Part shown: in pieces, positions 51,701 to 60,146 of the stretch
Position numbering within the stretch: position 1 is the stretch's first letter
Layout: each line of letters begins with the position of its first letter
Assembly (NCBI GenBank): GCA_037443785.1
Contig: JBBINR010000017.1
Location: 7,881-71,880, forward strand
DNA length: 64,000 nt
From: JAQUOA01 sp037443785
GTDB lineage: Bacteria; Bacteroidota; Ignavibacteria; UBA10030; UBA8401
Reading direction: 5' to 3'
Notes under the pieces: generated by a model
The model's input: only the letters and a program-made list of their open reading frames with translations
Databases searched by the model: none
Told to the model about the DNA's origin: nothing
Position numbers and translations under genes: made by a program

Positions 51701-53995
51701 TTAAGATTTCGAATTGCGGATTTGTAATTTTGCTACGCTTTCTCCTGTTCGTTGAATTTTTAATTTTTGACCCACAACAATTTTTGACGAGCTCAACCGA
51801 TTCCATTTTTTGACATCGGCAATCGTCACATTATATTTGTTTGCGATCTTTTCAAGTGTCTCACCGCGTTTCACCGTATGTACAACTATCGACTCGGAGG
51901 AAGCTGGAGAAGCCGAAGTTTTTTTCGATACGGAAGGTGCTTCTTCCACAGATTCATCGTCACCGTTTGAAGAATAAATTTCCAGATATTGTCCGGCTTT
52001 TATTCTGCTTGTTCGTAATTTATTCCAACTTTTAATATCGGCGATAGCAACATCATAGTGCGCGGCAATTTTCTCCAGCGACTCACCCCGTTTGACTTTA
52101 TGATTGATCCAATTGCTCGCGTCTTTATCCGAAGCAGAATCTTTTTTCTTTTTTGTCGATGATTTTACCAATTGCTGCTTTTGATCGAAGGCCATCCCGG
52201 TAATTTTCTTATACTCTTCAACCCGTTCTGCCGGCACCCAGATCTTTAAAGTTTGTCCGGGATAAATGAATCGTCCGTACGAAATATCATTCCAATTACG
52301 GATATGGCTGGCACGCACATGGAACCATTCTGCAATATGGCCTAGCGTTTCGCCTGCTTTTACTTTATACAATATTTTTTCTCGTCCAGCTGGTTCATAT
52401 TCTTTATGGACAGCGACAACTCGTTTGGGCGACGATGCGGCAAACGTTTTTCGCTCTTCTCTTATTTTTTTCGCCCGTTCGCGATCAGCGATTTCTCTTT
52501 TCCGTTGCGCTTCTGCCACTGCGGCAACAGATTTCGATTGCACCGGAATAACTAACGTCGATCCTATTTTCAAACGCTTCTTTCTTGAAATCTTATTGAT
52601 CTCAAAAAGAACCGAACTTTGCAAACCATAAATTTTGGCTATACTGCCGACAGTTTCACCCTTGTGAACCGTATGCGTTGCGAAATCTAATTTTTGATCA
52701 TCCGGAATTTTGGCATAGCTCTCAGCAAATACAGTTCCTGTGCCTGCCGGAACGCGAAGCTGATATCCTTTATAATTCGGCGGCGTACACCATTGTGTTA
52801 ATTCGGGATTCAATTCGCGAAGTGTTTCAATATCCGTACCGGCACATTCCGCAAGGATTCCCAGATCGACACAATCATCAACGGTTACATATTCGTACGC
52901 CAAGGAATCTGCTTTTTTGATATCGGTAAATCCGAACGCCTCCGGACGCATTGCAATTAATGTTACGGCAATGTACTGCGGTACGTAATTTCTTGTTTCT
53001 CGAGGAAGCCGGTGTCTCATACCCCAATAGTCGGTAGCGCCTGTTCTGCGAATTCCACGATTAACCCATCCCGGGCCGGCATTATAAGCAACAAAAACTA
53101 AATGCCAGTCATTGAATTCATTATAAAGATCTTTCAAGTGCCGTGCTGCTGCACGTGATGCTTTTTCAAAATCACGCCGTTCATCATACCAATAATTCGA
53201 TCGTAGTCCATATAAGCCGCCGGTATATTTCACGAACTGCCACAAGCCGACTGCCTTTGCCCATGAGCGCGCAACCGGATTGAGTCCGCTTTCGCACATT
53301 GCAAGATGAGCAATTTCCGGAGGTACTCCCTCTTCATTAAAGATGCGCTGAATAACTGGGAAGTATTTTCCTGAACGATATAGCCAATCTTCCATGTGCC
53401 CACGGCCTTTTCCCATAAAAAATGCGATGGCCCGCTTGGAATATTCATTGATATCGAGTGGAACTTGAGTATTTGGAATTAATGATGGAGGAATCTGAAT
53501 ATTGGTAATATCAATTTTCTCTATATCGAGGTTGAGTTTTTCACGAAGTGCAAAAATTGAACTGTTCGGGCCGAGACTGTCTATTGTCGCAATATATTTT
53601 TCGTAGTCCTCAATGACGCTTTTTGTCAACTCATTGAAGTCAGCATTGCTCTCGATATCTGAGTAGTAGCTCAACTCATTGAGATCGACAATGGCATCTT
53701 CAAATTCACTCGCTGATGTTGAGGAATCACCTTCAGATTGTGCCTGTAGCGCGTTCATATAATGAAGCCGTGCATTTTCCAATAACCCGGCAATCGCTTT
53801 ATCGTCGTCGTTTTCACTTGTTGATGAATCTGCGACCGTTAACGAATCCGCCACACCATTGGAGAGTTTCTTGTTGGATGAATCGGCAACAGCATGAGAA
53901 GTATCGGTTGCAAAAAAATTATTTAGAGATGAGTTTGAAAAGGAAGGCTGCAATCCCCCTAACACTACAAAAACAACACAAATAAGTCGGTACAA
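51701..53995 (-). CDS. mltD: MltD-like lytic transglycosylase with LysM repeats
   Basis: The 764-residue protein has a signal peptide and an acidic, serine-rich N-terminal stretch. An SLT domain follows (about 200-320), with the catalytic glutamate in AHLAMCESGLNPVARSWAKA and FVAYNAGPGWVNRGIRRTG. There are at least four LysM domains: HTVHKGETVGSIAKIYGL, YKVKAGETLGHIAEWFHV, HKVKRGESLEKIAAHYDV and HTVKRGETLEKIANKYNV. It cleaves the glycan backbone of peptidoglycan with 1,6-anhydro product release. The region after the SLT (YVTVDDCVDLGILAECAGTD) may be a fifth, degenerate LysM. No lipobox is visible, unlike E. coli MltD. Confidence 0.93.
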   Translation of the reverse strand: MYRLICVVFVVLGGLQPSFSNSSLNNFFATDTSHAVADSSNKKLSNGVADSLTVADSSTSENDDDKAIAGLLENARLHYMNALQAQSEGDSSTSASEFEDAIVDLNELSYYSDIESNADFNELTKSVIEDYEKYIATIDSLGPNSSIFALREKLNLDIEKIDITNIQIPPSLIPNTQVPLDINEYSKRAIAFFMGKGRGHMEDWLYRSGKYFPVIQRIFNEEGVPPEIAHLAMCESGLNPVARSWAKAVGLWQFVKYTGGLYGLRSNYWYDERRDFEKASRAAARHLKDLYNEFNDWHLVFVAYNAGPGWVNRGIRRTGATDYWGMRHRLPRETRNYVPQYIAVTLIAMRPEAFGFTDIKKADSLAYEYVTVDDCVDLGILAECAGTDIETLRELNPELTQWCTPPNYKGYQLRVPAGTGTVFAESYAKIPDDQKLDFATHTVHKGETVGSIAKIYGLQSSVLFEINKISRKKRLKIGSTLVIPVQSKSVAAVAEAQRKREIADRERAKKIREERKTFAASSPKRVVAVHKEYEPAGREKILYKVKAGETLGHIAEWFHVRASHIRNWNDISYGRFIYPGQTLKIWVPAERVEEYKKITGMAFDQKQQLVKSSTKKKKDSASDKDASNWINHKVKRGESLEKIAAHYDVAIADIKSWNKLRTSRIKAGQYLEIYSSNGDDESVEEAPSVSKKTSASPASSESIVVHTVKRGETLEKIANKYNVTIADVKKWNRLSSSKIVVGQKLKIQRTGESVAKLQIRNSKS

Positions 53996-54071
53996 ATTAT
54001 TTCCCTTTGTTAATGGCTGTAAGTATCACACATAGTAATATAAAATTCCCTTTAACATATCCAAGAAAAAT

Positions 54072-54212
54072 TTAGAAGGCAATGATGATCCATTTGATGG
54101 TATACAGGACACCAAAGATCAGGCAACGTAAGAACTGGAAAAAAGTCTCAGTACGACGGAATTGTTTTTTAGCGATAGGGTGGGTAGTGAATCACTTATG
54201 CACTTCAAGCAT
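54072..54212 (-). other. Candidate small membrane-protein ORF with an internal TGA
   Basis: In the 229-base gap between the response regulator and mltD, the minus strand from ATG 54212 reads MLEVHK, then TGA (54192-54194). It continues in the same frame as FTTHPIAKKQFRRTETFFQF and LRCLIFGVLYTIKWIIIAF to TAA (54072-54074). The distal part looks like a basic amphipathic segment plus one membrane helix. It could be a decayed gene, a protein with an unusual start after the TGA, or chance. No selenocysteine element is evident from simple inspection. Confidence 0.25.
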
Positions 54213-54224
54213 TAAAAATTCTCA

Positions 54225-55415
54225 TCACTTCGATCTCACAAAAATGCTGCCGATAATAGGATCATACTGATGGTGAGCAAGAATTTTATTAATGTGGAAT
54301 TGCGTCATCATCGTATCTTTGGGAAGAAGTTTTGTTCCGCTGCCAGTGCTAAGATCGGCAGCCAGTACCATCCCTGGAATCATGTCAGTCACCGCAATTG
54401 CACGTTTATCGGACATCCAATCCTTTGTCCCTACAACATTCACATATTCTTCAAGGAGTTGAACAATCACGGGATCCAACGCAATGCCGCGAACTTTATG
54501 AAGTGCTTCTATAACTTTGTCGCGTTCGGAAATATTCACTTCAAGATGCTCAAGGAAATTCACAGCACGTAAAAGTCTCGCACCCAGTGGAATTTCAGCT
54601 CCAACTAACCGATCCGGAAAACCTGAGCCATCAAAATTTTCCAATTGATGCCGAATTATTACTGCGACATCCTGTAATTTTGGAACCTTCGCGAGCAGTC
54701 GCTCTCCCGCAATTGGGTAATGAGATCGTTCATTACTTTCAAATTTTTCGTTGTCTTTCGACACGATATTTTCAGATAAACTAATTTTGCCAATTTCATG
54801 AAGGGCAGCCGCACTGCATATCAATTGGATTTCTTCTGCGCTGAGTTCCAATTTCTTCCCAAGCCATTCCACAATTTGAATTGCCTTCTCTGAATGTTTG
54901 GCAGCATCCGGAACGTGAAGTCCGACGAGTACCGCAAGCAAATCGAGCATCCCATTGTAACTGCTTTGGAGCATTGTGTTGGCGTCAGCTAATTTTGCTT
55001 TCTCGAATTTCACTTCGTCTTGCAATTGCACAATTCGAACACCGGCACGAACGCGTGCAAACAATTCGTCGGGATGAACAGGTTTTGAGATAAATTCATC
55101 CGCACCGCTTTCCAACCCCTTTACTTTGTCCTGGACAGAGGATGCTGATGTAAGTAAAATAAACATTGCATCACGCAAGAGTGGGTGTTCTTTTATTCTT
55201 TTACATAATTGAAATCCATCCACTCCCGGCATGTAATAATCTGAAAGGATGACGCTTGGTGCGTACATTTCTGCAAGCCGGAGTGCCTCTTCACCGCTGG
55301 TTGCGGTGATGATTTTAAATTGCACGTCTTGTTCGAGAATCTGCTCAACAAGAGAAACTTGGGCGGCATCATCATCAACAATTAAAATTGTGTGTCGTTT
55401 ATTGATTGGCGTCAT
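54225..55415 (-). CDS. Response regulator with degenerate HD-GYP domain
   Basis: The 396-residue protein has a receiver domain (about 8-125) with the acidic pocket IVDDD, phosphoacceptor Asp59 in ILSDYYMPGVDG, threonine in FILLTSAS and lysine in FISKPVHPDE. A coiled linker and an HD-GYP-like domain follow (about 155-345). The HD signature is altered: HEIGKI instead of HDIGKI, RHQLENFDGSGFP in place of the HHE...GYP motif, and the RPY-type loop is not recognisable. It may therefore bind c-di-GMP without cleaving it. A C-terminal extension (about 350-396) is unassigned. The gene overlaps motB by 17 bases, placing it in the motility operon. Confidence 0.87.
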   Translation of the reverse strand: MTPINKRHTILIVDDDAAQVSLVEQILEQDVQFKIITATSGEEALRLAEMYAPSVILSDYYMPGVDGFQLCKRIKEHPLLRDAMFILLTSASSVQDKVKGLESGADEFISKPVHPDELFARVRAGVRIVQLQDEVKFEKAKLADANTMLQSSYNGMLDLLAVLVGLHVPDAAKHSEKAIQIVEWLGKKLELSAEEIQLICSAAALHEIGKISLSENIVSKDNEKFESNERSHYPIAGERLLAKVPKLQDVAVIIRHQLENFDGSGFPDRLVGAEIPLGARLLRAVNFLEHLEVNISERDKVIEALHKVRGIALDPVIVQLLEEYVNVVGTKDWMSDKRAIAVTDMIPGMVLAADLSTGSGTKLLPKDTMMTQFHINKILAHHQYDPIIGSIFVRSK

Positions 55416-56166
55416 ATTTCACCAAAATACTAATTCGTCGATTCGTGATATCAAATGGATTGGCTTTGTTGCGTAATCTGTTGTCGGCGTATCCGCGGAT
55501 TTCGTCGATCTGTTTTTCCCACAAACCTGTTTTCATAAGAACACGCCGCGCACTATTTGCGCGATCGGAACTTAATTCATAGTTCGTGTACCCTCCGGCG
55601 GCTGAATACGCCCGCGAATCCGTGTGCCCCTCAACAACGATATGGTTGTGCAGATTTTTTAATTCGCCGGCAATAACCGTAAGCAGTTGTATCGCCTCAG
55701 GTTTTAGATTGGCCGTGCCCACATCAAAAAAGAACGACTGTGATTCTTCCACCAGTTCAATGCGCATCCCTTCTTTGGTAAATTCAATTTTAACTTGATT
55801 GAGAATTTCTTTTAATGAAGGTGTCTTTTTTATCTCTGAAATAATTTTGTCGGCAAGCTGCTTCATTTCATCTTGCTGCCGTTTCAAATATTCTTCCGTG
55901 ACACGCTCGCCGACTTTGATGTCAGATTTTTCAAAGACACCTCCCCCTTTTGTATTTTGCATAAAGGCACCGGGATCTTTGAAATAGTTGGCGACATATT
56001 CTTTAACCTGTTTGCTTTGTCCGACAATCCACAGGACAATAAACAATGCCATCATGGCCGTGACAAAATCAGCATACGCAACTTTCCATGCACCGCCGTG
56101 GTGAGCACCATGGCCGTGCTTTTTCTTCTTTACAATTCTAATGGGAGCTTCTTTATGCGTTGTCAT
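55399..56166 (-). CDS. motB: Flagellar stator protein MotB (set 1)
   Basis: The 255-residue protein starts with a basic, histidine-rich tail (KKKKHGHGAHHGGAWKVAYA) and has one membrane helix with the ion-binding aspartate in VAYADFVTAMMALFIVLWIV. A plug/linker region follows, then an OmpA-like peptidoglycan-binding domain (about 140-250; IVVEGHTDSRAYSAAGG, ELSSDRANSARRVL, TNRRISILV). The AYADFVTAMMAFF-type helix is that of proton-type MotB. It overlaps motA by four bases and the response regulator gene by 17. Confidence 0.92.
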   Translation of the reverse strand: MTTHKEAPIRIVKKKKHGHGAHHGGAWKVAYADFVTAMMALFIVLWIVGQSKQVKEYVANYFKDPGAFMQNTKGGGVFEKSDIKVGERVTEEYLKRQQDEMKQLADKIISEIKKTPSLKEILNQVKIEFTKEGMRIELVEESQSFFFDVGTANLKPEAIQLLTVIAGELKNLHNHIVVEGHTDSRAYSAAGGYTNYELSSDRANSARRVLMKTGLWEKQIDEIRGYADNRLRNKANPFDITNRRISILVKYDANQ

Positions 56167-57038
56167 GATGCTTGTTTGGCGCCGGCTTTAATACTTTTGA
56201 TTGCATCTTCAAGCTCTTTAAAGGTCGGCCTGAAATCTGTAAAGATAACACGGCGCGAAAATTCAACGACCATCATTGGAGCATTTCCTTTGGCGTACGA
56301 TAAGACGCCGACTTTGATACATTCGAGATAACGGACTTCCGATTGATGCAGAATTTCAAGATGGCTTGCCATCGGGCCGACAAAACCGTAACTCAACAAA
56401 ACGCCGAGAAATGTTCCGACCAACGCCGCGGCAACAGCCATACCAACCTCTTCCGGCGGACCATTGATTTTTCCCATCGTAATAATAATCCCGAGAACAG
56501 CAGCAACAATACCCAACCCGGGCAGTGCATCGCTAATTCTTTGCAGCACTCCTGATGGCTGCGCGCCTTCTAATTCTACCGTTTCGGAATCAGCATCAAG
56601 AATCGCTTCGAGATCGTGTGCCGGCACTCCGCCGCTTAACATTAATTTCAACGTGTCGCAAAAATAATTCAGTGCGTGATGATTTTTCAGCAAAAACGGA
56701 TTCTTCGAAAAGATGATACTCTCATCCGGCTTTTCCACATGCTGCTCTACATTCATAAGGCCGTCTTTGGTAGCAACGAGAAATATTTCGAACATTGTCC
56801 TGAGCAGATTGAGATATTCTTCTTTGGTGTACGGATCGCCCTTCATCAGCCCGGTAAGATTCTTCCCGAGATGTTTTATAATTCTCAACGGAGTCCCGAC
56901 AAGCAGCGAACCAACGGCCGCCCCGCCGATGATCAGCAGTTCGTTCGGCTGTACTAAAACTGCAAGGGGACCTTCGTGCATCATAAATCCACCAAGGACA
57001 CATGCGATAACGACAGCTATTCCGATGATAACAAACAT
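56163..57038 (-). CDS. motA: Flagellar stator protein MotA (set 1)
   Basis: The 291-residue protein has four membrane helices and the E. coli-type MotA pattern: ACVLGGFMMHEGPLAVLVQP, ELLIIGGAAVGSLLVG at the N-terminus, a large cytoplasmic loop (KDGLMNVEQHVEKPDES), LPGLGIVAAVLGIIITMGKI, and VGTFLGVLLSYGFVGPMA. The length is typical of proton-driven MotA. It lies 32 bases after csrA. Confidence 0.92.
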   Translation of the reverse strand: MFVIIGIAVVIACVLGGFMMHEGPLAVLVQPNELLIIGGAAVGSLLVGTPLRIIKHLGKNLTGLMKGDPYTKEEYLNLLRTMFEIFLVATKDGLMNVEQHVEKPDESIIFSKNPFLLKNHHALNYFCDTLKLMLSGGVPAHDLEAILDADSETVELEGAQPSGVLQRISDALPGLGIVAAVLGIIITMGKINGPPEEVGMAVAAALVGTFLGVLLSYGFVGPMASHLEILHQSEVRYLECIKVGVLSYAKGNAPMMVVEFSRRVIFTDFRPTFKELEDAIKSIKAGAKQAS

Positions 57039-57070
57039 AGTCGAATCCTTTTACCCTATGAGGGGAGAAA

Positions 57071-57313
57071 TTATTTCTCTGTTTTCTTGTGCTTTAATAA
57101 TTGTGCCGCGTTGGCAACGTCTGATTTCGATACTTTTGCCGCCTCCACGTTTTCTTTCTGAATCTGTTGATAAATTTCAGATCGAAAAACTTTCATTTCC
57201 TTGGGTGCATCAATTCCAATCCTCACTTGTCCTTCTTGAATACCGAGAATCTTTATTGTAATCGAATCCCCGATCTTTATTTCTTCTTCTATTTTCCTGC
57301 TTAGAATGAGCAT
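57071..57313 (-). CDS. csrA: Carbon storage / translational regulator CsrA
   Basis: The 80-residue protein has MLILSRKIEEEIKIGDSITI, the KILGIQEGQVRIGIDAPKEM core and the RNA-contacting segment VFRSEIYQQIQKEN. CsrA binds GGA motifs in mRNA leaders, typically repressing flagellin (hag) translation. The FliW gene immediately upstream encodes its protein antagonist. The two form the partner-switch known from Bacillus and Campylobacter. A lysine-rich tail (LKHKKTEK) ends the protein. Confidence 0.95.
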   Translation of the reverse strand: MLILSRKIEEEIKIGDSITIKILGIQEGQVRIGIDAPKEMKVFRSEIYQQIQKENVEAAKVSKSDVANAAQLLKHKKTEK

Positions 57314-57315
57314 GC

Positions 57316-57726
57316 TTACTCCGTAAGTACAGTAGAAAATGTTGTTAAAGGTGTCCGCACATTCAGCGAATCGTCTTCCAACACAACCTGTCTGCCGTTA
57401 CGATTTGTATTATCGATCACGATCGGACTTTTCAAGTTGACCGTTGAATCATCGACTCGCTCTTTAATCGAAGCCACCGCGAACAATGTAACATTTTCTT
57501 GCGGAAAATATTTGCCCGAAATAATTTTTGTTGAACCCAGATCGATCAAGGGGAAACTCAACTCCGGATCTTGCAACGATACCAGCCATCGGAACGGTTC
57601 GCTCTCTTCATCATTGACGATCACAAATCTCGTATTCTCTTCAAATCCGATTAATCCTCCGGGAAAATTGACCACATGTTTATCGTCATATTCCATTTCG
57701 CCAAACTGCCTGTTGTTCCATTTCAT
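57316..57726 (-). CDS. fliW: Flagellar assembly factor FliW
   Basis: The 136-residue protein has the FliW pattern: FPGGLIGFEENTRFVIVNDE, EPFRWLVSLQDPELSFPLID, LFAVASIKERVDDSTVNLKS and PIVIDNTNRNGRQVVLEDDS. FliW binds flagellin or CsrA in turn, releasing CsrA when unassembled flagellin accumulates. Its position two bases before csrA fits that pairing. Flagellin itself is not in the window. Confidence 0.93.
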   Translation of the reverse strand: MKWNNRQFGEMEYDDKHVVNFPGGLIGFEENTRFVIVNDEESEPFRWLVSLQDPELSFPLIDLGSTKIISGKYFPQENVTLFAVASIKERVDDSTVNLKSPIVIDNTNRNGRQVVLEDDSLNVRTPLTTFSTVLTE

Positions 57727-57729
57727 GAA

Positions 57730-58458
57730 TTATTCTCCTTGAATTGCATTTTGTCTTTGTGCACTGAGCGTTTGCGTTACCTGCGACAATAAAATAACAA
57801 TGTCTACCCTTCTGTTCGCTGCTCTATTCTTTTCCGATGTATTTGGAAGGATCGGTTTATATTCTCCGTAGCCGACCACCGACACCTTTTCGGGATTGAT
57901 GTTGTGCCGATCAATAAGATAGTACCCTGCATTCATTGCCCTGCTGACGGATAGATGCCAGTTCGAAGGAAATGACGCTGTTGCAATCGGAATATTATCC
58001 GAATGCCCCTCGACACGAATGTCGTTCGGAAGTTTCTTTACCACTTTTGCAAGCGAATCAAGCATGACAAACGAACTCCCCTTGAGTTGAGCCTCTCCTG
58101 ACGGGAATAGCAATTCTTCTTGAATATGGATCGTTACTCCGCGTTCATCAACAGATACAGAGAGTGCTGAATTTTGTCCGTCAATCTTTAAGGCCTGCTT
58201 CAATAATTTTTCAATCCGTATTTGTTCGGAGAGGCCGTCGATCATTCCTTTTTCGCCGATCCCTCTTTCCATTTCAACACTGCTTTTCCCGAACACACCT
58301 TCAAATGCGGCAACCCACTTATCATATTTTTTCTTGTCGATGTTGGACATCGCATAAAGAATGACAAAGAGTCCGAGTAACAGCGTGATCAGATCGGCAT
58401 ATGTTAACAACCATCGGTCATTGCCGGCATGTTCAGTATGGGTTTTCTTTTTTTTCAT
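57730..58458 (-). CDS. Flagellar stator protein MotB/PomB-like (set 2)
   Basis: The 242-residue protein has one membrane helix with the ion site in WLLTYADLITLLLGLFVILY and an OmpA-like domain (about 110-225; IRVEGHSDNIPIATASFPSN, HLSVSRAMNAGYYLI, NRRVDIVILLS). The YADLITLLLGLFVILYAMS helix resembles MotS/PomB-like stators more than the copy at 55.4 kb, which would fit a Na+ drive; this is inference. It overlaps its partner by ATGA and precedes fliW by 3 bases. Confidence 0.88.
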   Translation of the reverse strand: MKKKKTHTEHAGNDRWLLTYADLITLLLGLFVILYAMSNIDKKKYDKWVAAFEGVFGKSSVEMERGIGEKGMIDGLSEQIRIEKLLKQALKIDGQNSALSVSVDERGVTIHIQEELLFPSGEAQLKGSSFVMLDSLAKVVKKLPNDIRVEGHSDNIPIATASFPSNWHLSVSRAMNAGYYLIDRHNINPEKVSVVGYGEYKPILPNTSEKNRAANRRVDIVILLSQVTQTLSAQRQNAIQGE

Positions 58459-59252
58459 TTCTTAATGTTTTGCACAGGCTCTTTTGATTTTAATTCTTCC
58501 GCCAGCATGCTGTTCAATTTGGATCGTATCACTGACGGGATTTCGCCTTCTTGAATTGCAATGACACCTTCAGAAACCATCGAAATATAAATTTGTTCTT
58601 CGTCGTCCAAACTTTTCAATTTATCGGCAATCGGAAGCCAGATAATATTTGCCATAAATACTCCCCACAATGTCGCAATAAATGCAGTGGCGATATGTTG
58701 AATCAAGGTCGTTGGATCGTCGCCCGCATTGGCAAGTGTCGCAATCAGCCCCATGACCGTTCCGATAATTCCCATCGTGGGTGAATACCCGCCCATGCGT
58801 TGATACATTGCAATATTCTTGGCGTGCCGTTCGTTGATTGAACTGCTCTCCGTTTCGGATACCGAGCGAAGGACATGGATATCAATTCCGTCAATGAGAT
58901 ATCGAAGCATCTTGAACAAGTATGGATCTCGCAATTCATCAAGGTGCCGCTCGAGCGTAAGCAAACCTTCCTTTCTTGCAATCATCGAAAACCTGACGAT
59001 CTCGTCAATCATCGTCGAATAATTGTATGTCGGCGGATAGAGCACCAACTTCATTGTCTTTCCCATATTTTTTACTGTACTCATCGGCGTTCCAATCAAT
59101 GCCGTTGCAAACGTTCCCCCGAAAACAATTATCATTGCGGGAAGCATCATCAGGGCACCAAGTCGTCCTCCCTCCAAAAGGAACGAGCCAAAGATGCAGG
59201 CGAACCCCATCAACAATCCGATTAATGTCCCAAGGTCTAATTTTCTTTTCAT
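58455..59252 (-). CDS. Flagellar stator protein MotA/PomA-like (set 2)
   Basis: The start is placed at ATG 59252 (MKRKLDLGTLIGLLMGFACI). The protein of about 265 residues has four membrane helices, FGGTFATALIGTPMSTVKNM, the cytoplasmic segment RKEGLLTLERHLDELRDPYL, GGYSPTMGIIGTVMGLIATL and AFIATLWGVFMANIIWLPIA. The PomA/MotP-like helix 3 (SPTMGIIGTVMGL) separates it from the MotA at 56.2 kb. It begins 4 bases after flgL. Confidence 0.88.
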   Translation of the reverse strand: MKRKLDLGTLIGLLMGFACIFGSFLLEGGRLGALMMLPAMIIVFGGTFATALIGTPMSTVKNMGKTMKLVLYPPTYNYSTMIDEIVRFSMIARKEGLLTLERHLDELRDPYLFKMLRYLIDGIDIHVLRSVSETESSSINERHAKNIAMYQRMGGYSPTMGIIGTVMGLIATLANAGDDPTTLIQHIATAFIATLWGVFMANIIWLPIADKLKSLDDEEQIYISMVSEGVIAIQEGEIPSVIRSKLNSMLAEELKSKEPVQNIKK

Positions 59253-59256
59253 AATG

Positions 59257-60144
59257 TTATCGTAAAAAATCAAGTAATGATTTCGGAATGATTCTGCCGC
59301 CGGTGTTTAACGCTGCATCCAACATCACTTCTTCGTGTTTCAATTTCATCGTTGCTTCTGCAACGTCAGTATCCTGCGTTATGGACAGATATTGCTCAAG
59401 CTGATTTTTTTGTTCTTCAAGATTTGAATGAACGGCATCAAAATGTTCCGCGTATGATGCCGCCGTACTCGACGCATTAAGAACGTGCTGTGTCGCTTGT
59501 TCCACTGAATCAATAAAAGCCGGCGATGTGAACGTTCCGGTATTCAAAGCGTCTCTGACTTGAATCATCAAATTAAAAATTTGCGTTCCTTGCAATGCAT
59601 CTTCTCCATTCAAATTTGCCTGGATATACGATCCTTCTGCAACTTGATATTTGATGATGCCGTCGATTCCGTTTGGATTTTTAGCAACGGAAGCTTTATC
59701 GGCTGCTAATGTATAAGGCGGTACCAATGTTTCTGTCCCGCCGAGAAGATATTTGCCATTGAATTTTGTGTTAGCAAGGTCAACGGATTCCGTCAATATT
59801 TGATCGACACTCTCCGCATAGGTTTTGAGATCTTCCGAATTGGCAGACCCGCCTGCTTTCACGACCACATTTTTCAGATTAATAAGGATATCAGCAAATT
59901 GCCCGAGCGTTGAAGCAGTCGCGTCCGTCATGCCTTGTCCTTCAAGCGCATTGCTTTGAAATTGAGTTCGCGCATTTTGTGATTCTTTCAAACGCAGAAC
60001 GGTATCGGCTGTTTCCGGATCATCCGACGGTTTTTGTAAAATTTTTCCGGTTGCTAATTGTGTCTGGAGTTTGACGATTCGTTCACGTGTCTGGTTGACC
60101 GTAAAAAGATATCCCGATGCAATTGTTCCTTCAGTCACTCTCAT
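59257..60144 (-). CDS. flgL: Flagellar hook-associated protein 3 FlgL
   Basis: The 295-residue protein has the flagellin-like N-terminal helix (RVTEGTIASGYLFTVNQTRE, LATGKILQKPSDDPETADTV) and C-terminal helix (AEATMKLKHEEVMLDAALNT), with a small variable domain containing LGGTETLVPPYT. It forms the junction between hook and filament with FlgK. The gene follows flgK by 2 bases. Confidence 0.93.
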   Translation of the reverse strand: MRVTEGTIASGYLFTVNQTRERIVKLQTQLATGKILQKPSDDPETADTVLRLKESQNARTQFQSNALEGQGMTDATASTLGQFADILINLKNVVVKAGGSANSEDLKTYAESVDQILTESVDLANTKFNGKYLLGGTETLVPPYTLAADKASVAKNPNGIDGIIKYQVAEGSYIQANLNGEDALQGTQIFNLMIQVRDALNTGTFTSPAFIDSVEQATQHVLNASSTAASYAEHFDAVHSNLEEQKNQLEQYLSITQDTDVAEATMKLKHEEVMLDAALNTGGRIIPKSLLDFLR

Positions 60145-60146
60145 GA

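Noticed and set aside
54000..54224. Possible riboswitch or c-di-GMP element before mltD
   Set aside because: I could not match any conserved core of known riboswitch classes, and the sequence is not near a fitting start codon with a supporting structure.
56713..57261. A 182-residue plus-strand open frame opposite motA and csrA
   Set aside because: Antisense to conserved genes and without recognisable protein character.
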